A stretch of DNA of 64,000 bases from a bacterium (lineage in GTDB: Bacteria > Myxococcota_A > UBA9160 > UBA4427): the NCBI GenBank assembly GCA_024742285.1, contig JANSYR010000015.1:1-64000 (forward strand). The letters are read 5' to 3'. The notes beneath the pieces are model-generated. The model worked only from the letters and a program-made list of their open reading frames with translations. It was not told the DNA's origin and did not search any database. This document shows positions 25,194 through 35,500 of the stretch, piece after piece. The position numbers were made by a program, and so were the translations under genes. Positions within the stretch are counted from its first letter, which is position 1. Each line of letters opens with the position of its first letter.

Positions 25194-25304
25194 GTGCGTC
25201 TCCAGTTGGCCTCTTGCGAGGCGGATTCGGGTGCGTGCCCTCTCGCCGGTGCAACGCGAGTGCCAACGCGCGCACGCGCTCCAACGGCCGGCTCGTGGCG
25301 GACG

Positions 25305-25322
25305 TGTTGCAGCCGCGCAACA
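25305..25322. promoter_or_regulatory. Inverted repeat, candidate enhancer (UAS) for NtrC-type regulator
   Basis: TGTTGC-N6-GCAACA, a perfect 6-bp inverted repeat, is centred about 100 bp upstream of the predicted sigma-54 start. This is the usual distance for an NtrC-family enhancer. The two-component response regulator downstream is the obvious candidate binder. Confidence 0.5.
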
Positions 25323-25388
25323 TCGACGTCGCGCGCCTGCCTCATCCCGACCCGACGACACGCCGACGCGCGCCTGAAGGCCACGCCG

Positions 25389-25406
25389 TGGGGCACGCGG
25401 CTTGCT
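25389..25406 (+). promoter_or_regulatory. Sigma-54 (-24/-12) promoter
   Basis: GGGCACG-CGGC-TTGCT matches the consensus TGGCACG-N4-TTGCA/T at nearly every position, with the invariant GG (25392-25393) and GC (25404-25405) exactly 10 bases apart. It lies about 55 bp before the histidine kinase start and points into that operon. The product of the second gene is itself a sigma-54 activator with GAFTGA. Confidence 0.72.
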
Positions 25407-25458
25407 TAACGAGAAAGGAGCGACCCGGTACCCTTTCCGCCAAGCCTGGAGGACCGCG

Positions 25459-26462
25459 ATGCAAGCGAGCCCGTCCGTCCCGATTTCCGAACGCTTCCGA
25501 TTGCCCGCGCTGCCGCGGTGGGCGTGGATGACGCTCGGTGCCTCGATCGGTCTCTTCGACTTCGGCGTCCTGGTCCTCCTCGACGCCGACATGCGGATCG
25601 GCCAGACGGACGCGACCTGGATCGTCGCCCTCGCCTTCCTGATCCCCTACGCGATCCTCGGCTGGGCGGTCGGCGGACTCGCCGCAGCCCGCGAGCAGGC
25701 GGACCGAGACGCGGAGACGATCCGGTCCCAGCTTCGCGCCCTCGAGCGGACGCAGCGCGCCCTCGTTCAGGAAGAGAAGCTCGCCGGCATCGGTCGCCTC
25801 GCCGCGGGGGTCGCCCACGAAGTCCGCAACCCGCTCGGGGTGATCCGCGCCTCGGCCTCGATGGCCCGGGAGAGCTTCGACGAAGGCACCGACCCCCACC
25901 GCGCCCTCGGCTTCGTCTGCGAGGAGACCGACCGGCTCGACCGCCTGATCGCGTCGCTCTTGACCTTCGCCAAGCCCCAGCCGGTCGAGCGGGTCGAGGT
26001 CGACGTGACGAAGGTCCTCGACCGCGCGACGGAGCTCGCTCGGAGCGAGGCCCGCGCGGGCGACGTCGCCCTCGAGATCGAGGTCGAGCCGGGGCTCCCG
26101 ACGCTCCGCGTGGACCCGGACCGGCTGGCCCGGTCCCTCTACGGGCTGACGCTCAACGCGATCCAGGCGCTCGCGGAGAGCGATGCGACGACCCGCCGCA
26201 TCCGGATCGTCGCCCGCGGACGGACGAAGGGCGTCGAGCTCCGGGTCGAGGACTCCGGGCCGGGCGTCCTGCCCGAGCTTCACGACTCGATCTTCGAACC
26301 CTTCGTGACCTCGAAGGAGACCGGCACCGGGCTGGGGCTGCCGATGGCACTCCGCATGATCGAGGCTCAGGGGGGGCACCTCACCCTGCTCGACGCACCG
26401 TCCGGACTCGGCGGCGCCTCGTTCTCGATCGAGCTGCCGTCGGCCTCTGCGGAGGCCATCCC

Positions 26463-26466
<4 letters not shown>
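25459..26466 (+). CDS. Membrane sensor histidine kinase
   Basis: A 335-residue NtrB/AtoS-type kinase. Two membrane helices lie at about residues 23-41 and 53-76 with a very short periplasmic loop, then a coiled segment. The HisKA domain has the H-box AAGVAHEVRNPLGVIRA (His120), and the HATPase_c domain has DSGPGV and GTGLGLPMA. The short loop suggests sensing within the membrane or cytoplasm. GGAGGACCGCG precedes the ATG. Its stop overlaps the regulator's GTG start (GTGA). Transcription is predicted from the sigma-54 promoter at 25389-25406. Confidence 0.93.
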
Positions 26467-27812
<1,346 letters not shown>

Positions 27813-27873
27813 GTACGCGCGTGCGCGCGCGGCCCGCTCCGGTACGGTCTCCTCGAAACCACGGAGCCCCAGG

Positions 27874-28500
27874 ATGCCCCTCGACCTCGATGCCCTGCTC
27901 GCCCCTCGAACCTGCGCACTCGTCACCCAGGAATGCCAGAAGGGCGTCTGCGGCCCGCTGTCCGGCCTGCCCGCACTCGCCGAGGCGGCGCAGGGTGGGA
28001 TGATCCAGAACGTGGCCGAGCTGACACGGGTCGGGCGGGACGCGGGCGTGCCGATCCTCCACTGCATCGCGGTCCGACGACGCGACGGCCAGGGCGCCAA
28101 CACGAACGCGCGGCTCTTTCAGTACATGGGCAAGGTCGAACACCCCCTCTTCGAGGGATCCGAAGCCACCGAGCTGATGGACGAGATTCCCGTCGCCGAG
28201 AGCGACGTGATCGTGCCGAGGCTCCACGGCCTCTCCCCCTTCCAGGGAACCGAGCTCGATTCGCTCCTGCGGAACCTGGGAATCAAGACGGTGGTCGGCG
28301 TCGGTGTCTCGGTGAACGTGGCGATCACGAACCTGGCATTCGATGCGGTGAACGCCGCCTATCAGGTCGTGCTACCGCGGGACGCCGTGGCGGGCTTCCC
28401 CGACGACTACGTCGATCAGGTCTTCGAGCATACGCTCGGCGGGATCACGACCGTCCTCGACACGGCGACGGTCCTCGACGTCTGGCGGCGAGCGACCTAG
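27874..28500 (+). CDS. Isochorismatase-like protein with altered catalytic triad
   Basis: A 208-residue cysteine-hydrolase-fold protein. The Asp of the usual Asp-Lys-Cys triad reads Glu20 (TQECQKG). The Lys position reads Arg/Leu (VPRLHGLSPF). The nucleophilic Cys position in the GVxxNVC motif is Ala150 (GVSVNVAITN). The rest of the fold is well kept: GVPILHC, GTELDSLLRNLGIKTVVGVG, VVLPRDAVAGFPDDY. Hydrolysis by the standard mechanism is therefore unlikely; binding or a different chemistry is possible. Start supported by GGAG. It follows the two-component genes by 61 bp and may be co-expressed. Confidence 0.82.
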   Translation: MPLDLDALLAPRTCALVTQECQKGVCGPLSGLPALAEAAQGGMIQNVAELTRVGRDAGVPILHCIAVRRRDGQGANTNARLFQYMGKVEHPLFEGSEATELMDEIPVAESDVIVPRLHGLSPFQGTELDSLLRNLGIKTVVGVGVSVNVAITNLAFDAVNAAYQVVLPRDAVAGFPDDYVDQVFEHTLGGITTVLDTATVLDVWRRAT

Positions 28501-28513
28501 CACCGCGGGTCCG

Positions 28514-29392
28514 TCAGCGCGGCCGCCAGGCGATCGGCGCCTCGAACCCGGCGACCCGCACGTGGTGCATCACGCGGGGGAAGCGCTCATCGAAGCCCTG
28601 GGCACGGTGGAGCATCGAGCGGTTGTCCCAGATCGCGACGTCGCCCACCGACCAGTGGTGGCGATACGTGTTGTCGTCGGCGGTCACGAGGGCGAGCAGC
28701 TTCGTACGGATCGACTCGCTCTCCTCCGGCGAGAGACCCTCGATCTCGGACATGTGCTCGCTCATGTAGAGCCCCGGACGGCCGGACTCCGGATGTTCAC
28801 GCAGGAGTGGATGCCGGAGCGGATCGGAGTCGAAGCCGACGATCCCGCCCTCGTCGTTTCCGCGCGCGCGATACGCGGCGGCGTAGTCGTGGACGCCGGA
28901 CCGGCCGACCAGGCGCTTCCGCGTCACGTCATCGAGGGCGTCGAAGGGCCGCTGGAGATGCGCCCACATCGTGTCGCCGCCCTCCTCCGGTGCGACGACG
29001 CAGCTGAAGACCGAGAAGGAGGCGGGAACCTCACGGAACGAGCTGTCCGTATGCCACCCCTCGTTGATCGTGATCAACTGCATGAAGTGGCTGTCGTTCG
29101 CGCGGACGTTCCCGTCGGCGTCGAGGTTGCTGATCTTGACCATCGAGGGCTCTTCGTCCTCACCCCCGACGACGAGCTGTTCGATCGGCCCGAAGCGCTT
29201 ACCGAGGGCGATCTGGACCTCCGGATCGAGAGGCTGGTCGCGAAAGAGCACGAGCCCCTCCTCGACGACCGTCCTCCGAAGCGCCGCGAAGGTCTCGTCG
29301 GACATCTCCGAGCGGAGCTCGAGCCCCTCGATCTCGACGCCGATCGCGCCGAGCGGCCGTGTCTCGAAAGGTCGATCGGATCCGGCACTCAT
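28514..29392 (-). CDS. TauD/TfdA-family Fe(II)/2-oxoglutarate dioxygenase
   Basis: A 292-residue dioxygenase. The iron ligands HxD (EGWHTDSSF) and distal His (NRSMLHRAQGF) are intact, as is a C-terminal Arg suited to 2-oxoglutarate binding (RVMHHVRVAG). The N-terminus (RPLGAIGVEIEGLEL) and PEEGGDTMWAHL are standard for the family. Of two in-frame ATGs, 29392 has the better-spaced GAGGAG. Members hydroxylate or cleave sulfonates, aryloxyacids and similar compounds; the substrate here is unknown. It converges on the isochorismatase-like gene. Confidence 0.9.
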   Translation of the reverse strand: MSAGSDRPFETRPLGAIGVEIEGLELRSEMSDETFAALRRTVVEEGLVLFRDQPLDPEVQIALGKRFGPIEQLVVGGEDEEPSMVKISNLDADGNVRANDSHFMQLITINEGWHTDSSFREVPASFSVFSCVVAPEEGGDTMWAHLQRPFDALDDVTRKRLVGRSGVHDYAAAYRARGNDEGGIVGFDSDPLRHPLLREHPESGRPGLYMSEHMSEIEGLSPEESESIRTKLLALVTADDNTYRHHWSVGDVAIWDNRSMLHRAQGFDERFPRVMHHVRVAGFEAPIAWRPR

Positions 29393-29512
29393 GGTCATCG
29401 ACTCCTCGCGCACGCGTGGCCCATCGCTTCGCGAATGCTGACAAAGATCCGTAGACTCCTCAACGCATCGTCGCCCCGAACGCTCCGCTGCGCTCCAACC
29501 CGAGGAAGTCCG

Positions 29513-32236
29513 TTGATCGCCGACCCTCTCCGCCTCGCGTCCGTCTCGCTGGTGACGCTCTTCGCCGCGTGCCTCGTCGCCGGCCCGTCCTTCGGCGCAC
29601 CGGCCTCCGGCCGGATCACCGCGGAGAACTTCGCGACCCGCGCCGTCGGCGGACCCGATGCGGACGCCGGAATCGGCGACTATTTCCTGTCGAACGGAAC
29701 GCTCTGCGCCGCCGTCTCGGCTCCGGACCACGAGGGCGCCATCTCTCCGACCGGCGGCGTCCTGATCGATCTCGGCCATTGCGGGCGCGACGACGACCAG
29801 TTCGTCGTCCTGCAGCCGATGCTCAACTTCTCCCAGAGTGCCGTCGTCCCGGTCACCCACGTGGAGACGGGCGAGGCCCCGGGGCGCGCCTGGATCGAGA
29901 CGCGCGCCCGCTTCGCCGGCGCCGAGCTCTCGACCACCTACACCCTGACCGACGAAGCGCCCGAGCAGCTCCAGGTCGTCCAGCGGGCGCGACGCGTCGA
30001 GGAAGGGGAAGCCCTCTTCTCGATCGGACAGCTGCTGCTGCACACGAGCGGACAGACGCCGGTCTTCTCCTCATCGCAGACCCTTCCGGATCTCTCGGTC
30101 GGCTTCGAGTACCCGGAGAGCGACCGGAACTCGATCTTCTCGCTCCTGTCCGCCCTGATCGCGAGCGACCTGACGGTGCTCGTCGGCGCCGAGGGCATGC
30201 CGCCGATCAGCTACGGCCTCCACCGCCAACACGCCGTACGGATCGGCGGCGACGCCCGGGAGCCCCTCGCCGCGTTCAGCGTGAGCGGGACCCATTTCAC
30301 CTTCCTGAACGCGATGACGAATCCGCCCTGGGTCGGCAGCGCCGGCGACGAGCCCGGGGTGGTGGGGCTGGCGCAGCTCCCCTTCATGGATCTCGAAGAC
30401 GATCAGACCTTCGAGGCGGCCTTCGCTCTGTACGTGGGCCACCGCAACGACGTCGCCTCGATCACCGATCGCGTCTTCGCCGAGGCGCCGCGCCTGCGCG
30501 GCCGGATCGACGACCCGACCGCCCGCATCCACGTCCACCGCGCCGACGCCGAGGGCACACCCGGCGCCCCGGTCACCGAGATCCGGCCCGGCGACGACGG
30601 ACGCTTCACGCTCCGGCTGCCGCCCGGGCGCTATGCGGCCCGTGCGCTTGCCCCGGGTGATCGCGACGTGATCGCGCTCTGGGACGTCCCCGCCGACGCG
30701 ACCGAGGTCGACCTGGCCCCCCTCGAAGTCGGTCGTCCGGCCTGGGTCCGCCTGCCCGGAGAGTTCGTCGGACGCCTCACCTTCCTTCCGGAAGGCGCTG
30801 ATTCTCCTCTCGTTTTCGGATCGAATCTCCTGGGCCAGAAGATGGGGACCAAGGCGATTCCCGGCGCCAGCGAATCCCCGTGGCTGAACCTCGCCGCCAG
30901 CCCGATCGACCCGAAGCGCGTCGCGGTTCCGGCCGGGCGCCACCGCGTGATCGCGGTCCGCGGCCCGGAGTACACCTCGGCCGAGGTGACGATCGAGGCA
31001 CGCACAGGAGACGAGGTCACACTCACGCTCCCCTCCCTCGAACGGATCGCCCCGACCCCCGGATGGATCGCCGCCGACTTCCACGTCCACAGCGGGCGGA
31101 GCTTCGACTCCGGGCTTCCCCAGGAGAGCCAGATCGCCGCCTTCGCCGCGAGCGGCGCGGAAGTCCTCGTCGCGACCGAGCACGATCGGATCGTCGATCC
31201 GCGACCCGCCATTGAACGCGCGGCCCTGGGGCACTCCCTCGTCTCGATCACCGGCGTCGAAGCCACCGCCGGCTACGTCGGCGGAGAGACGCCGAACGGA
31301 ACGCTGCATCTGAACGCGTTCCCGATGAAGCCCGAGCCGCGCCGCTATCGCGGCGGCGCCGTCCCCCGTATGGAGGGAGTCCGACTCCGCGACGTCCTCG
31401 CCGAGCTGCGCGCCGGCCCGACCCGGCCCTTCGTCCAGCTGAACCATCCGCGTCAGCTCCATGCCGACGAGGAAGGCGACGGCTTCTTCGAACATCTGAG
31501 CTCTGCAGGACAGCCCTTCGACCCGACCCTCCCCCTCGACGCGACCCCGAACGCGATCCTCCGGCAGGCGAGCCCCGAGCACGGCGGAACCGACCTCGAC
31601 TATCACGGCGTCGAGCTGATGAACGGCGAGAGTCTCGTCCGCTACCGCCGCGTCCGGGCCGACTGGCTCTCGCTTCTGTTGCAGGGCGAGCGCGTGACGG
31701 CGAATGCGAACAGCGACTCCCACACGGCGAGCGTGATCGTCGGCCTCCCGCGCACCTATGTCGCGATGAAGGACGATTCGCTCGCGGGCTTCGACCAGGA
31801 CCAGCTCCTCGAAGCCCTCCGCGCCGGTCGAGCCTGGGGCTCCACCGGGCCGCTCCTTCACGTGCATCTCGAAGATGCCCAGATCGGCGACCTCCACGCG
31901 GGTCGCAAGGGAACGCTGCACGTCGGCGTCGAAGCCGCGCCCTGGGTCCCCGTCTCCGAGTGGCGCGCCTACGTGAACGGCGAGCTGGTCCACCGCGCTC
32001 CGATCACGCCCGGCACCTCTGCGGCCCTGCCCCTCGCCTTCGCGCAGGACGCGTTCGTGACCGTCGAAGTCGAGGGCCCGGCCGAAGGTCGCTACGCAGA
32101 AGCCCTGCCCGGCTTCACCCCCTTCGCCTTCACCAATCCGATCTTCGTCGACGCCGACGGGAACGGCCGTTTCGACGCACCGGGCCTGACGGAAATCCTC
32201 CCGACCTCCATCACGAATCCCGACCGCCCCGACTGA
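29513..32236 (+). CDS. Secreted CehA/McbA-type metallohydrolase
   Basis: A 907-residue exported protein. A TTG start with GAGGA seven bases upstream gives a clean signal peptide (hydrophobic LASVSLVTLFAACLVAGPSFGA). Residues about 30-500 form beta-rich domains including a carboxypeptidase-regulatory-like segment (DGRFTLRLPPGRYAARA). A PHP-type metal-binding hydrolase domain follows: ADFHVHSGRSFDSG (about 523-535), VATEHD (about 554) and NANSDSHTA (about 733). This layout fits CehA/McbA proteins, known for carbaryl ester hydrolysis, but their natural role is unclear. Likely periplasmic ester or amide hydrolase. Confidence 0.82.
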   Translation: MIADPLRLASVSLVTLFAACLVAGPSFGAPASGRITAENFATRAVGGPDADAGIGDYFLSNGTLCAAVSAPDHEGAISPTGGVLIDLGHCGRDDDQFVVLQPMLNFSQSAVVPVTHVETGEAPGRAWIETRARFAGAELSTTYTLTDEAPEQLQVVQRARRVEEGEALFSIGQLLLHTSGQTPVFSSSQTLPDLSVGFEYPESDRNSIFSLLSALIASDLTVLVGAEGMPPISYGLHRQHAVRIGGDAREPLAAFSVSGTHFTFLNAMTNPPWVGSAGDEPGVVGLAQLPFMDLEDDQTFEAAFALYVGHRNDVASITDRVFAEAPRLRGRIDDPTARIHVHRADAEGTPGAPVTEIRPGDDGRFTLRLPPGRYAARALAPGDRDVIALWDVPADATEVDLAPLEVGRPAWVRLPGEFVGRLTFLPEGADSPLVFGSNLLGQKMGTKAIPGASESPWLNLAASPIDPKRVAVPAGRHRVIAVRGPEYTSAEVTIEARTGDEVTLTLPSLERIAPTPGWIAADFHVHSGRSFDSGLPQESQIAAFAASGAEVLVATEHDRIVDPRPAIERAALGHSLVSITGVEATAGYVGGETPNGTLHLNAFPMKPEPRRYRGGAVPRMEGVRLRDVLAELRAGPTRPFVQLNHPRQLHADEEGDGFFEHLSSAGQPFDPTLPLDATPNAILRQASPEHGGTDLDYHGVELMNGESLVRYRRVRADWLSLLLQGERVTANANSDSHTASVIVGLPRTYVAMKDDSLAGFDQDQLLEALRAGRAWGSTGPLLHVHLEDAQIGDLHAGRKGTLHVGVEAAPWVPVSEWRAYVNGELVHRAPITPGTSAALPLAFAQDAFVTVEVEGPAEGRYAEALPGFTPFAFTNPIFVDADGNGRFDAPGLTEILPTSITNPDRPD

Positions 32237-32281
32237 AGGGCGTCGATCCACGAGAGCATCCGAAGAGGGAGGCGCCCAGCG

Positions 32282-32971
32282 ATGGCGAAGACGGAAGGGC
32301 CCCTTTCCGAGCTGCGACTCTGGGGCCTCGGCACGGGGCGAACGCTCCGCCCCATCTGGCTGCTGAACGAGCTCGGCGTCGACTTCGAGCTCGAGAGCGT
32401 CCTCACGCGAACGCCGACGATGGGCGATCCGGCGTTCGCCGCCCTGTCGGGGCGGAAGAAGATCCCGATCCTCGAACACGGCGAGCTCGTGATGGGTGAG
32501 AGCGCTTCGATCTGCCTTTACCTGGCGGACACCTTCCGCGACCGCGGCGTGTTCGTTCCGGCGCCCGGCAGCCTGGACCGTGTCCGCCACGACGAGCTCG
32601 TCTTCTTCGCGATGACCGAGATGGACGCGATCCTCTACACGATCCGGCGTCACGAGGGGCTGCCCGAGGTCTACGGCGCCTCCGAAGTCGCCGTCGCGGC
32701 CGCGCGCGACTATTTCCTCCGGTCCGCCGGCGAGATCGAGCGGCGCCTTGCCGATGGCCGCCCCCACCTGCTCGGCGATGCGTTCACGGTGGCGGATCTG
32801 ATCGTGAAGTCCTGCCTGGATTGGGCGAAGCTGGTGCGGGGCGTCGAGCTTCCCCGGATCCTCTCCGACTACTCCGCACGGATCTCCGAACGTCCTGCGT
32901 TCGGCCCCTCGATGGCCCGGAACTTCCCCCCTGAAGCGATGGCCGCACGCCAAGGAGGCGCCCCCGAATGA
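32282..32971 (+). CDS. Glutathione S-transferase family protein
   Basis: A 229-residue GST. The thioredoxin-fold N-domain shows LRLWGLGTGRTLRPIWLLNE, KIPILEHGELVMGESASIC with cis-Pro and the Glu-Ser glutathione-gamma-glutamyl site, and the all-helical C-domain ends HLLGDAFTVADLIVKSCLDW. GGGAGG precedes the ATG. Its stop overlaps the start of the following lipoprotein (ATGA), so the two are co-translated. Substrate unknown. Confidence 0.9.
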   Translation: MAKTEGPLSELRLWGLGTGRTLRPIWLLNELGVDFELESVLTRTPTMGDPAFAALSGRKKIPILEHGELVMGESASICLYLADTFRDRGVFVPAPGSLDRVRHDELVFFAMTEMDAILYTIRRHEGLPEVYGASEVAVAAARDYFLRSAGEIERRLADGRPHLLGDAFTVADLIVKSCLDWAKLVRGVELPRILSDYSARISERPAFGPSMARNFPPEAMAARQGGAPE

Positions 32972-34260
32972 AGACGATCTTCTCGAGCCTGACCGCGCTC
33001 GCGCTCACCACCCTCGGCTGTGCCGCAAGCCCCCCGCCTCCCGCGCCCGGTGCGCCAGGCCAGCCGACCGTCGTGATCAGCGGCGGAGACCCGCTCGCAT
33101 CGGCGTTCGGCGAGCTCGTCGCGACCCTCCGCGCGGTCGAGTCCGACATCCGGAAGTCGCCGGCCTATGGCGACGAGCAGGAGCGGATCGGCGGCTACCG
33201 CCACATCCTCCGCTCGATCGCGAAGGGTCTCGAGGCCGAGGTCCGCCAGGATCCCGACTACCCCTACTTCCGGATCCTCGACTGGTGGCTCCGCGAGGGG
33301 GGAGACAACCCGGACCAGCGCTACGCGTTCACGCCGATCCGCGGCGGTGAGGCCTACCGCGTCTGGGGCGAGCTCGGCTCTGCCAGCCGCGTCGAGCTCC
33401 AGATCTATGCGGGCCGCCCCTGGGACGGCACGGGGAAGAGCGCAGGCTATCTGACCTTCGAAGAGATCGCGCTCGCCCCCGACGGTTCCTTCGAGATCTG
33501 GGTGACCCCCGAAGAGCGCGAGGGCAACTGGCTGCGCAACCCGCCGGAGGGCACGACGCTCTTCGCCCGCCACGTCTACGCGAACTGGAACGACCAGCCG
33601 ACCGGCGACATCCACATCGACCGGGTCGGATTCGAAGGCAAGCGGCGGCCGCCCGAGACCGACGCGGAGCTCGCCGAGAAGATCCGCGCCGCCAGCGTGA
33701 TGTTCGGCACGACCGCGCGCACCTGGCCGGCCTTCGTCCAGCGCCGCTACGTCCGCGGCGGGCCCAAGAACACCATTCGCCCGCCCTACGACACCTACGC
33801 CCTCGGCGGCGCGCGGGGCCGCTGGATGAGCGGCGGCTATTTCGAGCTGGGGGACGGCGAGGCGCTCCTGATCCGGATGCCCGCGTCGGCGGCCGACTAC
33901 CAGGCGATCCAGCTCGCCGACATGTGGATGGCGTCCCTCGAGCATGGCAACCAGATCTCGAGTCTGACCACCGAACAGTCGGTCCTCTCCGACGACGGGG
34001 CGTACTGGTACGTGATCGCCAACGAGGATCCGGGCCACGCCAACTGGCTCGACGCGGGTGCACTCCGGCGCGGCACGATCATGATCCGGTGGGACGGCGT
34101 GCAGGGAACGCTCCCGGAAGCGCAGTACCCGTCCTCGGAGCGGGTCCAGCTCGAGCGCCTCGCCGAGCGGATTCCCGGGCTCACCCCCGTCAGCAAGGCG
34201 GAACGCGACGCCGCCCGGCGCGCCCGACGAGAACACCTGCAACGCCGGGCGCACCGCTGA
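32968..34260 (+). CDS. DUF1214-domain lipoprotein
   Basis: A 430-residue lipoprotein: signal peptide with lipobox TTLGC (Cys18), then a Pro/Ala linker. The body carries a DUF1214-like C-terminal region with GYWYVIANEDPGHANWLD-like sequence (AYWYVIANEDPGHANWLDAG) and RRGTIMIRWDG. DUF1214/DUF1254 proteins are exported and of unresolved biochemical function. AAGGAGGCGCCC precedes the ATG inside the GST gene. The very basic C-terminal tail (RRARREHLQRRAHR) is unusual for a periplasmic protein. Confidence 0.82.
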   Translation: MKTIFSSLTALALTTLGCAASPPPPAPGAPGQPTVVISGGDPLASAFGELVATLRAVESDIRKSPAYGDEQERIGGYRHILRSIAKGLEAEVRQDPDYPYFRILDWWLREGGDNPDQRYAFTPIRGGEAYRVWGELGSASRVELQIYAGRPWDGTGKSAGYLTFEEIALAPDGSFEIWVTPEEREGNWLRNPPEGTTLFARHVYANWNDQPTGDIHIDRVGFEGKRRPPETDAELAEKIRAASVMFGTTARTWPAFVQRRYVRGGPKNTIRPPYDTYALGGARGRWMSGGYFELGDGEALLIRMPASAADYQAIQLADMWMASLEHGNQISSLTTEQSVLSDDGAYWYVIANEDPGHANWLDAGALRRGTIMIRWDGVQGTLPEAQYPSSERVQLERLAERIPGLTPVSKAERDAARRARREHLQRRAHR

Positions 34261-34276
34261 CGCGTTCCGGTCCCGC

Positions 34277-35338
34277 CTAGCAGCAGCCGCCGCCGCCCGT
34301 CGCGGCGTCGGCCGCGCCCGCTTCCGCGAAGACGTCCGGCGCCTCGCATCCCGGGAAGAGCCCAAGATGCGTCTCCCCGCTTCCGACGACGTCGAAATAC
34401 GGAGCGAACCGCGTGTCGCGCAACATCGCCAGGGTGTTCCCGCAGACGGGAAAGACCCGCCCCGCCTCGATCGCGTGCTCCGCATCGAGCACGAAGACCC
34501 GTTCCATGCCCTCGATCCCGCCGCGGTAGACGACGGCCTGGCCGTAGTCCTCACACGCCGACTCGAGCCCGTCGAGGTTGAAGAGGCGGGTCGTGATCGA
34601 CGCGAAGCGGATCGGATCGACCTTCGCGGCGAGCTCGGGATCCAGGATGCCCAAACGTCGGTGATCCACGACCCGGGCGTCGGCGAAGCCGGCCGCCGCC
34701 GTGAGCCGATGGAAATCCGTCCAGTAGAGGGCGCCAGACAGGCATTCGCCGTAGAGGACGGGGTCCGCGACGAGCGCCTCGGGAACCCGCCGGTCCGCGT
34801 AGACGTCCGAGAAGTAGAGCTCGCCACCCGGCTTCAGCAGCCGATGGGCCGATCGGAAGACCGCGGGCTTGTCGGCGCAGAGGTTGATCACGCAGTTCGA
34901 GATGATCAGGTCGAAGGACGCCGGCTCCAGGTCGAGCCGGTCGAGGTGTTCGAGCTCGCCTTCGATGAAGCGCGTATTCGGCGCGGCGTAGCCAAACTGC
35001 TCGGCATGCCAGCCCTCGTAGCGCCGCGCCACGTCGAGCTGGGCCTTCGTCATGTCCACCCCGACGACTTCGCCTCCGGGCCCCACGAGCTTCGCGAGAG
35101 CGAAGACGTCGCGCCCGGTGCCGCAGCCGAGGTCGAGCACCCGGAGCCCGGCGAGCTCCGTCGGAATCGCGAGCCCGCATCCGTAGTAGCGGCTCATGAC
35201 CTCGTCGTGCACCGCCGAGAGCGCGGCCTTCACGTGTGGGCTCGGCGCCGCGGCCGTCGTGCAGGCGTCGGTCCGCAGATCGGCAGTCGACTGCAGCGTC
35301 TCTCCGTAATAGCTCTGGACGTTGGACGTCACATCCAT
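34277..35338 (-). CDS. arsM: Arsenite S-adenosylmethionine methyltransferase
   Basis: A 353-residue SAM-dependent methyltransferase of the ArsM type. Class I motif VLDLGCGTGRDVFALAKLVG is present. Four cysteines, Cys26, Cys54, Cys149 and Cys199, occur in the ArsM contexts DACTT, YYGCGL, SNCVINLCADK and YGECLSGALY, with the 28- and 50-residue spacings known for the algal enzyme. It methylates As(III) for detoxification. The protein ends in GGGGCC, two extra cysteines that might help hold arsenic. GAGGGAGGGACC precedes the ATG. No ArsR site was identified. Confidence 0.93.
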   Translation of the reverse strand: MDVTSNVQSYYGETLQSTADLRTDACTTAAAPSPHVKAALSAVHDEVMSRYYGCGLAIPTELAGLRVLDLGCGTGRDVFALAKLVGPGGEVVGVDMTKAQLDVARRYEGWHAEQFGYAAPNTRFIEGELEHLDRLDLEPASFDLIISNCVINLCADKPAVFRSAHRLLKPGGELYFSDVYADRRVPEALVADPVLYGECLSGALYWTDFHRLTAAAGFADARVVDHRRLGILDPELAAKVDPIRFASITTRLFNLDGLESACEDYGQAVVYRGGIEGMERVFVLDAEHAIEAGRVFPVCGNTLAMLRDTRFAPYFDVVGSGETHLGLFPGCEAPDVFAEAGAADAATGGGGCC

Positions 35339-35435
35339 CGTGGCTGGTCCCTCCCTCTCCGCTCCGCCTCGACGGGAGGCGGACGGGTCTCACGGGCAAA
35401 CGTACGTCGCGCGCGACGATCCGGTTACGGACCCA

Positions 35436-35474
35436 CGAAAGAAAACGGCCGCCTCCTCTTCCGAGGAGACGGCC
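35436..35474 (-). terminator. Rho-independent terminator of thiolase gene
   Basis: On the minus strand GGCCGTCTCCTC pairs with GAGGAGGCGGCC around a GGAA tetraloop (35474-35447), a 12-bp stem with one G-U pair that becomes a mismatch on the other strand. GTTTTCTTTCG follows. It lies 27 bp after the thiolase stop. Confidence 0.82.
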
Positions 35475-35500
35475 ATCTCGAACGTCGAGCCCGATTCGGC

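Noticed and set aside
30071-32953. Open frame of about 960 codons on the minus strand
   Set aside because: Antisense shadow of the CehA-type gene and the GST; composition is typical of a reversed GC-rich reading frame.
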